Assembly: GCA_947455465.1 (NCBI GenBank)
Contig: CANGNS010000017.1
Span: 1 to 64,000 of the forward strand
Origin: Comamonadaceae bacterium
Lineage (GTDB): Bacteria; Pseudomonadota; Gammaproteobacteria; Burkholderiales; Burkholderiaceae_C
Length of the DNA: 64,000 bases
Direction: 5' to 3'
The number at the start of each line of letters is the position of its first letter. Position 1 is the first letter of the stretch. The translations under genes and the position numbers were made by a program. The notes under the pieces were generated by a model that had not been told where the DNA came from, did no database searches, and saw only the letters and a list, made by a program, of their open reading frames with translations. Shown here piece after piece: positions 1-6,978 of the stretch.

Positions 1-561
1 TACCGGGGCTACCACGTGTTCATGCGCGCCTTGCCCGAGATACTGCGCCAACGCCCCAATGCGCGGGTGCTGATCGTCGGCGCCGACGATGTCAGCTACG
101 GCGCCCGCCCGCCCGGCGGCCAGAAGTGGAAAGACATTTTTGCCGCCGAGGTGCGCCCCCAGATACCTGATGCCGACTGGGCGCGGGTGCATTTTTTAGG
201 GCACGTGCCCTACCAGCACTTCATACCGCTGCTGCAACTGAGCACCGTACACGTCTACCTCACTTACCCCTTTGTGCTGAGCTGGAGCCTCTTGGAGGCC
301 ATGAGCGCGGGCTGCGCCATTGTGGCCAGCGACACTCAGCCCTTAAAAGAAGCCATCGTGGACGGGCACAGCGCCATCCTCTTTCCCTTCCTTGACCATG
401 GGGCACTGGCCAGCAAGGTCTGCGCCTTGCTGCAAGAGCGGGCAAAGCGGCAAAGCCTAGGGGCCAATGCGCGGGCTTTTGCACAGGCTAACTATGACCT
501 GCGCTCGGTGTGCCTGCCAAGGCAGCTGCAGTGGGTGGGGGCGCTGGGTAATCAATCCTAA
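1..561 (+). CDS. Glycosyltransferase, GT4-like (3' part, copy 1)
   Basis: This is the C-terminal Rossmann half of a GT-B fold glycosyltransferase that would move a sugar from a nucleotide donor. The frame is open from base 1, so the 5' end lies outside the window; 186 residues are visible. The stretch YPFVLSWSLLEAMSAGCAIV followed by a conserved EAIVDG is the usual donor-binding region of GT4 enzymes, with the Glu of LLEAM in the expected place. Bases 1-60 are almost identical to 16,429-16,488 in a second copy, so the N-terminal half is probably like the one readable at 15,751-16,428. The acceptor is unknown. A role in glycosylating a surface protein or polysaccharide is only inferred from the RTX-type gene nearby. 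Confidence 0.85.
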   Translation, partial: YRGYHVFMRALPEILRQRPNARVLIVGADDVSYGARPPGGQKWKDIFAAEVRPQIPDADWARVHFLGHVPYQHFIPLLQLSTVHVYLTYPFVLSWSLLEAMSAGCAIVASDTQPLKEAIVDGHSAILFPFLDHGALASKVCALLQERAKRQSLGANARAFAQANYDLRSVCLPRQLQWVGALGNQS

Positions 562-617
562 ATATATCTTTACCGGCGCGTAATCCTCTGGGGCATATGT
601 TCACCTAAGATCACGCC

Positions 618-977
618 ATGCCAAGCCAGTTACTTAATGTGAGTGTGATGCAGCGCCTTGTGCGCTTTGTCTGCCTTGCATTGCTGGCCACACAGCTGCT
701 GAGCGGGGCCCAGCTGGTCGAGAGCGGCTTAGAGCGGGCGCAGTTTTATGCAGGCACCTGCCTGTCGGCCGATCCAGAGTGCTCCATGAGCGGGCACCAG
801 GTTAAACTTGGTGACTCCCCCAGCCACCTGCTCAATCTGGGCGTTCACCTAAGCGGCTTGCTGCCCCTGCAAGAAACACTTGAGCCCAGCCAAGCCAAAG
901 CACCTCAGGTGGCCAAGGTCAACTCGCTTGCCATCCTTCTTTTTGTGTCCTTGATAGACCACCCTCCCAAGGCCTGA
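618..977 (+). CDS. Possible small exported or membrane protein
   Basis: This is a 119-residue frame that I do not recognise. Its N-terminus reads like a signal peptide or single membrane anchor, most clearly if translation starts at the second Met (position 648), which gives MQRLVRFVCLALLATQLLSG. Two cysteines follow about 50 residues in, and a second hydrophobic stretch lies near the C-terminus. No strong ribosome binding site is visible, and the codon use is less convincing than in neighbouring genes. The gene lies 57 bases after the glycosyltransferase. It may be real, but a chance frame cannot be excluded. Confidence 0.35.
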   Translation: MPSQLLNVSVMQRLVRFVCLALLATQLLSGAQLVESGLERAQFYAGTCLSADPECSMSGHQVKLGDSPSHLLNLGVHLSGLLPLQETLEPSQAKAPQVAKVNSLAILLFVSLIDHPPKA

Positions 978-1067
978 ACATATTGTGCACGTAGGCGGTG
1001 CGCTAGTTCACCTGGCGCGCTCATCGAATGTTTTACGCAGAATGTTTTATGTAAGGGGAAGGAGCCC

Positions 1068-1601
1068 ATGGCCCCCAATATCGAAAGAGAGCGAGCGCTC
1101 GTTGATGCGCTGGCCAACGCCTATTACGAAGTGCTGGACCAGGGCTACCGCACGGGCTGCATGCTCACTGCCAGTGTGTCATGCGCGGTGCTGGAGCACT
1201 TTGGGGTGCAGGCGCAGGTCACGCCCTGCCAAGTCTGGTACAGCCTGGCGCACCACAACTACGTTGTGGGCTTTGTTGGCAGCGCCCCCCAAAAGGATAA
1301 GTGGGACGGACATGTTGTGTGCACCAGCACCAATTTCTTGCTCGATGCGGCTTTGTTCCACTTCAAACGCGAGTTTGATATGGATGTGCCTTGGGTGGCC
1401 TCTGTGCAGCGCATACCGGTGGCCAGCCAGATGATGGCCCGCTATGAGCTGCCCAGCGGCCAGAGCCTTAAGTGGCTCAACCCGCCTCCGGGCAGCGATA
1501 CGCAATACCCCGAGGTGCCCAAGGGCTTGGTGCAGGAGTTGGCGGGGAAGCTTGTTGAGCGGTTGCAGGCGGTAGCGTCAGTGCCTGAACGAAGCAGATA
1601 G
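1068..1601 (+). CDS. Hypothetical protein with conserved-looking Cys and His residues
   Basis: The gene encodes 177 residues and starts at an ATG preceded by a clear AAGGAG ribosome binding site, which decides the start. I do not recognise the family. A Cys in TASVSCAVLEHFG, a His in DGHVV and an Asp in NFLLDAALFHF occur in the order and approximate spacing seen in papain/transglutaminase-fold cysteine enzymes. That fold is an inference from pattern only. There is no signal peptide, so a cytosolic location is likely. It lies 34 bases upstream of the T7-like polymerase gene on the same strand, so the two may be transcribed together. Confidence 0.7.
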   Translation: MAPNIERERALVDALANAYYEVLDQGYRTGCMLTASVSCAVLEHFGVQAQVTPCQVWYSLAHHNYVVGFVGSAPQKDKWDGHVVCTSTNFLLDAALFHFKREFDMDVPWVASVQRIPVASQMMARYELPSGQSLKWLNPPPGSDTQYPEVPKGLVQELAGKLVERLQAVASVPERSR

Positions 1602-1635
1602 CAGTTCGACTTTTTCTGTTGGGGTTATTAGGGCA

Positions 1636-3237
1636 GTGCGAAACCAGTATGCTTTGCGACAGCACAAAAGTACTTCTTATATGACTGTTCCAGAAAAACT
1701 AATAGAAATGCTCGACGAATTAATCCCTGACTTTGCAGACGAGAAATACAAAAGATCGTTTGCACAAATGTTGTGGATGGCTGCCGGGCAAGAACATAGC
1801 CATCGTTATTACGAGAACGCGATTACCTTGCATTCCGAGGAAGTCCATAAAATGTTTAAGAATGCCAAGAATTTCTTCGATGGCAATCGCGGACACAATG
1901 GGAGATATTTTCGAGTATCGCGCTTTAGCAACTTCTCGGGTGATCCCGAGTTGGATTACACCAACGGCTACGAGCCACGTCCTTGGATGCGGGCCGTACT
2001 CAACGGATATTTGGAAGCAAATGTCGGCGCAGAGTTCAGGGATGGAAGAGGTCAACTTCACAAGCCACCAGTTTCCATTAGACGCACCGATAGCCGTGGT
2101 AACCGTATCAAGCGATGGCAAGATGTTGAAGTTCGAAATCTAATTCCAACGGTTCTCGTAAATCTTCGGCTTATGGCTGATCGCATCGATCTGATGCTTC
2201 AGGCCAATACACAAGGACAACTGCCAGAAAGCTACAAAAAGGCGTACAGTAAAAATATGAGCCAGTTGCAAGTCTATTTGGACGATACGCACACACTCAT
2301 CCGACAAGCCGAGCATTTCGGTGGCCTACCAATTCAATACGTGCAGTCCAACACGGGTCGGCTCTACGCCACGGGGGTGAACGTTCAGGGTTGCAAGCGT
2401 CAGATTCGGCATGCCGCTTTGGTCGGCTGCTATGACTACGACATTGCCGCTTGTCACTTTTCTATCCTGACGCAAATGGCGGCGAAATTCGGCCTGAAAT
2501 GCGACGCCATTGACGATTACATTGCCAACAAGGCTCAGACCCGACTGGATCTGTCTAACATGCTGGGCGTGGAAGTTGACAACGTTAAAACGGTTTTAAC
2601 GGCGATGGCGTATGGTGCACGGCAGTCACTCGACCCACGGGATGCCATTGCCAAAGAAATTGGCCAAGAAGCTGCTCAACACTTTTACGGATTGGATCTA
2701 TACAAAGCCCTCAAAAATGACATCAGCAAGGCCACAGACAAAATTCTGAAAGCGCACCCGTTGGTGAAGCAACGGTTTATCAATTCGATTGGCAAAGAGT
2801 TAATCGTCACGCGCAAGAAGCAAAAAGTAGCTTTGAAAGATATCGAGCGCCATACGAAGATGTCACATTTGCTGCAAGGGGTCGAAGCTGCCGTGCTAGA
2901 GGTCGCCGTGCGTACATTCCCCAGCAATATTGTGTTGCTTCAGCATGATGGCTTTACGACAACAGGCCCCATCGATTTGGCCGTTCTTCATGCTGCGGTG
3001 AAGGAGCAAACGGGCTACGTTTTGAAATTTGAACAGGATCTGGTCACTATGCCAGATCCCGATTTTGATGCAGATTTTGCTAGCATTAAGACAAAATTAA
3101 AGAAGCGTGAAAAAGTCAATGTACACGCGGGGTTACAGGTGTTCTGGGGGTCGCTTTCACGCACTGTAGGGGTTGGTCTTGATGACCTTCTCCCTCCGAA
3201 TCCTCTGCCTTTGGACGAAGTCGAAACTCCATTTTGA
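1636..3237 (+). CDS. Compact T7-type single-subunit RNA polymerase-like protein
   Basis: The 533-residue product carries, in order, the signature motifs of phage-type single-subunit polymerases. A DxxGR-like element reads SNTGRLYA (residues 238-245), with Ser in place of the Asp. Motif A is YDYDIAACHFSIL (266-278). Motif B, KTVLTAMAYG, has K318 and Y326-G327, the same Lys-to-Tyr spacing as K631/Y639 of T7 RNA polymerase. Motif C is LLQHDGFTT with H437-D438. T7 RNA polymerase has about 880 residues, so the N-terminal promoter/RNA-binding region here is much reduced. A family A DNA polymerase-like palm is the main alternative. The start is uncertain: GTG at 1,636 or ATG at 1,681. Base composition is clearly more AT-rich than the host core. 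Substrate and role are unknown. A hairpin array lies directly downstream. Confidence 0.75.
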   Translation: MRNQYALRQHKSTSYMTVPEKLIEMLDELIPDFADEKYKRSFAQMLWMAAGQEHSHRYYENAITLHSEEVHKMFKNAKNFFDGNRGHNGRYFRVSRFSNFSGDPELDYTNGYEPRPWMRAVLNGYLEANVGAEFRDGRGQLHKPPVSIRRTDSRGNRIKRWQDVEVRNLIPTVLVNLRLMADRIDLMLQANTQGQLPESYKKAYSKNMSQLQVYLDDTHTLIRQAEHFGGLPIQYVQSNTGRLYATGVNVQGCKRQIRHAALVGCYDYDIAACHFSILTQMAAKFGLKCDAIDDYIANKAQTRLDLSNMLGVEVDNVKTVLTAMAYGARQSLDPRDAIAKEIGQEAAQHFYGLDLYKALKNDISKATDKILKAHPLVKQRFINSIGKELIVTRKKQKVALKDIERHTKMSHLLQGVEAAVLEVAVRTFPSNIVLLQHDGFTTTGPIDLAVLHAAVKEQTGYVLKFEQDLVTMPDPDFDADFASIKTKLKKREKVNVHAGLQVFWGSLSRTVGVGLDDLLPPNPLPLDEVETPF

Positions 3238-3487
3238 CTTTAAGTTGGATTAGGTTCGGAGTTTGATGTGGTTTGAGTGCCGAGGGGTTCTTGAGCATTG
3301 TTGTCACTTGTGGTCCATTGGCAATGCCAGTCCTAAATTGGCGTCATCTTGAAACTACCCCCCCAAATACTCAACCTCAATCGGATTGGGCCGAATTTGG
3401 GCTAGTCAGTGTTCGACTAATTCGCGGAGTTGCTGCTAATTTCAAAGGGCATAAGCAATTATCCTAAGTAAGCCTTAGGTGAGCAGC

Positions 3488-3502
3488 CTCGATTTAATCG
3501 AG
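3488..3502. repeat. Hairpin repeat 1 (TTA loop)
   Basis: CTCGATTTAATCGAG folds as a perfect 6-bp stem (CTCGAT/ATCGAG) around a TTA loop. It is the first of three copies in this gap. Confidence 0.7.
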
Positions 3503-3542
3503 TTTACAAAAAACTTACACGGGTTAAGGATTGGTTCCTATG

Positions 3543-3557
3543 CGCGATTTAATCGCG
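3543..3557. repeat. Hairpin repeat 2 (TTA loop)
   Basis: CGCGATTTAATCGCG has a perfect 6-bp stem around TTA. Compared with repeat 1, both outer stem positions that changed did so on the two sides together, so pairing is kept. This points to selection on structure rather than on sequence. Confidence 0.7.
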
Positions 3558-3621
3558 GTAGAGTCAGATAAATCCATCGGTAGTTTTAATTACTTGAAGC
3601 CGCATTCTCAATACTTCGAGG

Positions 3622-3636
3622 CGCGGTTTAACTGCG
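3622..3636. repeat. Hairpin repeat 3 (TTA loop)
   Basis: CGCGGTTTAACTGCG keeps the TTA loop and a 6-bp stem in which one pair is a G-T wobble on this strand. Spacing from the previous copy is 79 bases, and 55 bases separate copies 1 and 2. The spacing is therefore irregular and unlike a CRISPR array. Confidence 0.6.
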
Positions 3637-3687
3637 GGCACAAGTGATCTGGTAACTTGGATTGACGTTATTAACTACGGTACTGCC

Positions 3688-3720
3688 CAAGTATCAAACT
3701 AGTCGCGCTTGATATACTTG
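3688..3720. repeat. Inverted repeat at the 3' end of the AbiE operon
   Basis: CAAGTATCAA (3,688-3,697) faces TTGATATACTTG (3,709-3,720), a 10-bp match with a 2-base insertion. It overlaps the last codons of the leftward gene. The 8-mer AGTATCAA (3,690-3,697) recurs at 8,218-8,225 in the palindrome at the integrase promoter, so the two ends of the integrase-to-AbiE operon share this sequence. It could be a terminator stem, a regulator site or an integrase site. No T-run follows on the minus strand. Confidence 0.45.
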
Positions 3721-4472
3721 TTCATACCTACGACCAACTCCCGGTCGGCCTTCCTCTGGGCCACTGCCTTGTTTGTCCTGTACCCCGTGGTTGTGGGCCG
3801 ACCGCTTTTGTTTCTCTGGGGTGGAATTTCTTGTACTACTGGGTTTTGTATTTTTTCTTGACCACCCCCAGCCTGCGCGATTACGGCTTGCCCCAGCACC
3901 TGTATGTGCTGCACTTGGATCACTTGGTTGCCACCGCCTTGCAGCTTTTGCAGCGTCAGTGCCGTGCGAGAAAATACATCCATCAGCCGCGCAGAGGCCC
4001 GAACCTTCTTGATGGCTACGTCTGCGTCCCTTTCCGAATTGGATTCAGCCAGCAACTCCATCGCTCTCTTGTGCCCGGCAGCCAGTTGGTGGGTCAGCAT
4101 TTTTTGGACAGCGCCCTTAGCCCCACTATCCTGCGCCGTCTCAATCCCTAGCTCCAGTACGCCAGCACGCTCAATTAAGTTAGACCTTTGGACGCTTGCG
4201 CCTAGGTTGAGCAGGTCGGAATTGTTCAGCGTCAATTCCAGCCCTGGCAGTCCTTCGTGTAGCGGCGGGACAATCTCGCCTCCAAGGCCACTTTGGAGAG
4301 GCTCAACCGGCGTCATTAAGGCATGAGCCTCCTTTTCCATCGTATTGGCCAATTCCAAGTCAAACCCCTGGCGCACCCGGTCATGTGCTGGCGCCAAGGC
4401 CCTAAGCCGCTGCGCCTCTTGCTGCTGGTGTATGGCAGTAACGACGCGGTTTATGCATGCTCTGTCTTCCAT
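3699..4472 (-). CDS. AbiE-operon third gene, mobile-element protein of unknown function
   Basis: The gene encodes 257 residues when started at the ATG whose A overlaps the last base of the abiEii stop (TAATG), an arrangement typical of translational coupling. A start 11 codons upstream (4,505) is also open. No enzyme motif is visible. The middle is helical, with LMDVFSRTALTLQKLQGGG and a Gln/Val-rich QVIQVQHIQVLGQAVI segment. That pattern resembles small conserved proteins I recall beside integrases in other proteobacterial mobile elements. The C-terminus is basic, with many Arg and Lys, and may bind nucleic acid. Two-gene AbiE modules normally end with abiEii, so this coupled third gene is an unusual addition. 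Confidence 0.7.
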   Translation of the reverse strand: MEDRACINRVVTAIHQQQEAQRLRALAPAHDRVRQGFDLELANTMEKEAHALMTPVEPLQSGLGGEIVPPLHEGLPGLELTLNNSDLLNLGASVQRSNLIERAGVLELGIETAQDSGAKGAVQKMLTHQLAAGHKRAMELLAESNSERDADVAIKKVRASARLMDVFSRTALTLQKLQGGGNQVIQVQHIQVLGQAVIAQAGGGQEKIQNPVVQEIPPQRNKSGRPTTTGYRTNKAVAQRKADRELVVGMNKYIKRD

Positions 4473-5329
4473 TATTGCCTCGCTATTAATAGAGGTAATA
4501 GCCAAATGCGCAGGCTTTGGATAATGTCAGCCAATGCCATGTCTTCTAACTGGTTCTTCTTGAGAAAACTCTGCCATTGGCGCTGCTTGGATTGATCGCT
4601 AGAGAATTCGTCGCTGAGTCCTACGGGTAGGCTTGCCGGCAATAAACGTCCACGACGCTCAAATGTTGCCGCGATTGCATGGCGCAATACCTCGAGATCA
4701 AATTCACCATGTTGGTGCAACACCCATAAATCGAAGTAGTCTTTCATGCGTGAGTTGGCAATACCCAGCGTAACAATGGTCTCTGCCTTTTCTGCGACAA
4801 CCGTGTATCTTGGGTATACCCTGAGTACGGGTGCAGAAAATTCCTTCAAAAGTACAGGGTACGTAGCCAATTCTGGGGCTGGTGTGACCGCGTCACCGTA
4901 GCCGATGTCGACCTGGACAGCGGTGCGGGCGTTACCCAACAGGGCAGTCATGGTGACCCGGATACCTCCGTAGTTGGCTTGCTTGCGGATTTCTTCTGCT
5001 GCAACACTGTCGGCCAAGAAGACCATTGCATCATCAGCCTGCACATGACATAGGTCTTTGAATACATCAATGACCAATGGCAATTCGGCCAAGCCAAACC
5101 CCAATAGATCAATGTCACGTGTCGGGCGCAGGGGCACATCAAACCACAGATCAAACAGCAAAGCGCCCTTGAGCAAGAAGCTGTCGGCATGCTTAGATAT
5201 GTGCAGCCTGTATAGCAATCTCTCCAGTGTGAACTTGGTGAGCACCTGCCCGTAGTCACGACCCTGCGCCTTGGCAAGGTTCAGGAGGCGGGCCTGCACC
5301 GACGCAGCCAAATTCTTTTGGTCGCTCAT
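4472..5329 (-). CDS. abiEii: AbiEii-type nucleotidyltransferase toxin
   Basis: This is the toxin of a type IV abortive-infection toxin-antitoxin pair, a minimal nucleotidyltransferase expected to stop growth when phage infection or loss of the antitoxin releases it. The product has 285 residues. KGALLFDLWFDVPLRPTRDI carries the nucleotidyltransferase signature: Gly with hydrophobic residues, then the metal-binding Asp pair in TRDIDLLGF. VVAEKAETIVTLG and RMKDYFDLWVL further on are the conserved AbiEii/AbiGii motifs with the catalytic Lys and Asp. The start is the ATG overlapping the antitoxin stop (ATGA at 5,326-5,329). An ORF start 15 codons upstream would lie inside the antitoxin gene and is not needed. 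It is translationally coupled to both neighbours. Confidence 0.93.
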   Translation of the reverse strand: MSDQKNLAASVQARLLNLAKAQGRDYGQVLTKFTLERLLYRLHISKHADSFLLKGALLFDLWFDVPLRPTRDIDLLGFGLAELPLVIDVFKDLCHVQADDAMVFLADSVAAEEIRKQANYGGIRVTMTALLGNARTAVQVDIGYGDAVTPAPELATYPVLLKEFSAPVLRVYPRYTVVAEKAETIVTLGIANSRMKDYFDLWVLHQHGEFDLEVLRHAIAATFERRGRLLPASLPVGLSDEFSSDQSKQRQWQSFLKKNQLEDMALADIIQSLRIWLLPLLIARQ

Positions 5330-5922
5330 GTCAGTGATTCCAAATAAGCTCGCATAACGTTCTCTACCCGACATACCTTGGCATAGCGGTGCAGTTCGTC
5401 CATTGTGATCCGTTTTGCATTCCAGGCCTCACGTAGGGCCTCCATCGCTACATCCAGACCAATCTTGTGGCGAAATTTAAAGCAGTCAGCAATGGTCTTA
5501 CCCAGATCGGTAACTGTGATATTCATGTCGCCTTCAATGGTCATAGATTCAATGCCTTCATGTAACAAGTTCTGCGTAGATCGAATGACGTGAAGTGGTG
5601 GGTAGTGAATTTTTGGTGCTCTGGCCTTGTGGTCGATGGCGATCCAGACCTCGTGCGGACTCTGTGTTGTCAGTCCGTGCAGCCTTAGCGCAGTGAGTAG
5701 GCAAAAGACAACCTTTGGTGATCGACTGGCAACTTGGGCCAAGCCAGCATCCTGTGTTGGAGCGTAGTTGGCTGGCGCATACAGACCTCTTGCGATGCGC
5801 AGTATTTGGCCCTCCCGTGTCATGGATGCGATGGCAACGCGCGTATATCCCATAGCCTGTAGGTCGCGGGTGCGCATCAATCCGGTCATGGGTGGAGGGT
5901 AGGTTGCCCGAGGTTCAATCAT
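5326..5922 (-). CDS. abiEi: AbiEi-type antitoxin and autorepressor
   Basis: This 198-residue protein is the antitoxin partner of AbiEii. The N-terminal part (about residues 12-60, from LMRTRDLQAMGYTRVAIASM) is the winged helix of AbiEi proteins, and RIARGLYAP is its wing. The remainder is the AbiEi C-terminal domain that neutralises the toxin in characterised systems. Members of the family repress their own operon by binding inverted repeats. A matching 12-nt inverted repeat lies 10 bases upstream (5,932-5,975). The ATG at 5,922 is used here; internal Met codons at residues 12 and 16 are possible starts. Confidence 0.92.
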   Translation of the reverse strand: MIEPRATYPPPMTGLMRTRDLQAMGYTRVAIASMTREGQILRIARGLYAPANYAPTQDAGLAQVASRSPKVVFCLLTALRLHGLTTQSPHEVWIAIDHKARAPKIHYPPLHVIRSTQNLLHEGIESMTIEGDMNITVTDLGKTIADCFKFRHKIGLDVAMEALREAWNAKRITMDELHRYAKVCRVENVMRAYLESLT

Positions 5923-5931
5923 TAACTAGCC

Positions 5932-5975
5932 TTACAATTTGTCGGCAAATATATATTATCTATGACATTTTGTAA
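5932..5975 (-). promoter_or_regulatory. Predicted AbiEi operator and promoter
   Basis: TTACAATTTGTC (5,932-5,943) and GACATTTTGTAA (5,964-5,975) are inverted arms matching at 10 of 12 positions, separated by an AT-rich spacer. Read on the minus strand, the spacer contains a TAATAT-like -10 element. Position just upstream of abiEi fits the negative autoregulation known for AbiEi proteins. Confidence 0.6.
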
Positions 5976-6148
5976 ATTGGCAATCGGTGTAATGCCCTGA
6001 GCGGCTTTATGGAGTCGCGACCGAGCAGTGCAATGCAGGCTTGGATAACCTTTGCGATCGAGAATGTTGCATCTGGTGCTCCACCCAACCTACACAGTGC
6101 TTGGCACCTTGGAGGGGTAGATAAATCACATCTATTTCGATGGCCATG
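5976..6148. other. Short intergenic gap between the ParB-like gene and the abiE promoter
   Basis: No gene or clear terminator is seen here. The leftward integrase/ParB-like transcript must either end in this gap or read into abiEi. Confidence 0.4.
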
Positions 6149-6964
6149 TTAGGACTTTCGAAAATCTTGCTCCTGCATCTGACGGTAGGAGTCACATTGC
6201 TTTTGTAACCGCTTGACCATCTTCACTGCTTCGGCTTTTTCATCCATCAACGCAGTAAAGCGCACTTCCAGTGCAACGTATTGATTATTGAGCCGCTTGA
6301 TCTCTGCATACGCGGCTGCTAAACGATCATCGGCTTGCAAAATATTTTCTATTGCTTCCCGGTCGGCCTGCTCAGCCGACTCTGCTGCACGCAGTTCCTC
6401 CTCATTTGGCCCAAAATCTTCGTAATTGCCATGGCTGGATTCCGAAGTCTGTAGTCGGACTACATCACTCCTACTTGCAGTTTTTGCTTGCGCCGAATTT
6501 TCTCGGTTGATTCGTTGCTTTTCTTTCGTTTCTGGTCTACGAAGGGCGCCTACGAAAGATCGCGATACGTGGCACAGATTAGCAATCTCATGATCTGATT
6601 TACTTTTGTGGCGATCCAAACTCAAAGCTGTTGTAACTTGTTTCGCTTTTGTTGCATTGTCTCGATTTAGGCCATGGGTCGCGTTAGCCCCTAAGGCTAA
6701 ATCTTGAGCGTCATCTTTGGTGCCGGTTATCGCTTGTATGCATACTTCTTGGAGGCCCAATTCCATCATCGCGGCATGGCGATGAAATCCATCCCATAGC
6801 CAGTGACTTTGGCCATCAAAAACCGTCCGCAAAGGGGGAAACGGCTCCTGATTAGAAATGTCAATTTTGTATTGACATACGATATCTGGATCAATACGCT
6901 CACGCAACTGATGTTCGGATGAAAGTCGGATCGCGTCAAGAGAAATCCAATGGTTTTCTTTCAT
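6149..6964 (-). CDS. ParB/sulfiredoxin-fold DNA-binding protein of the integrative element
   Basis: The product has 271 residues. The N-terminal ParB-like nuclease/CTPase fold is recognised by WLWDGFHRHAAMMELG (about residues 55-70), the counterpart of the family's DGxHR box. A KorB/ParB-like helix-turn-helix region follows (SDHEIANLCHVSRSFVGALR). The C-terminal third is an acidic and then strongly heptad-like coiled coil (about 190-270). The gene begins 14 bases after the integrase stop, with GGGAG upstream of its ATG, so it is in an operon with the integrase. Such proteins often accompany integrases and may act in element maintenance or control. No ParA partner is present, so classical partitioning is unlikely. 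Confidence 0.82.
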   Translation of the reverse strand: MKENHWISLDAIRLSSEHQLRERIDPDIVCQYKIDISNQEPFPPLRTVFDGQSHWLWDGFHRHAAMMELGLQEVCIQAITGTKDDAQDLALGANATHGLNRDNATKAKQVTTALSLDRHKSKSDHEIANLCHVSRSFVGALRRPETKEKQRINRENSAQAKTASRSDVVRLQTSESSHGNYEDFGPNEEELRAAESAEQADREAIENILQADDRLAAAYAEIKRLNNQYVALEVRFTALMDEKAEAVKMVKRLQKQCDSYRQMQEQDFRKS

Positions 6965-6978
6965 GGTGCGGTCTCCCT

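Larger units (their letters stand above)
3238..3698. other. Non-coding stretch with a hairpin array
   Basis: These 460 bases lie between the polymerase-like gene and the end of the leftward AbiE operon. I see no convincing gene. They hold three matching hairpins (annotated separately), and a further weak inverted pair, TTGAAG/CTTCGA, lies at about 3,593-3,619. The arrangement could be a structured RNA, a set of protein-binding sites or hairpin promoters. A conventional intrinsic terminator with a T-run is not visible after the polymerase gene. Confidence 0.5.

Noticed and set aside
3273-3467. Possible 64-codon gene after the polymerase gene
   Set aside because: No good ribosome binding site, no recognisable sequence, and poor codon use. 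The region is better explained as non-coding.
3488-3636. CRISPR-like array
   Set aside because: The repeated units are only 15 nt with different stems and irregular spacing of 55 and 79 bases, and no cas gene is nearby.
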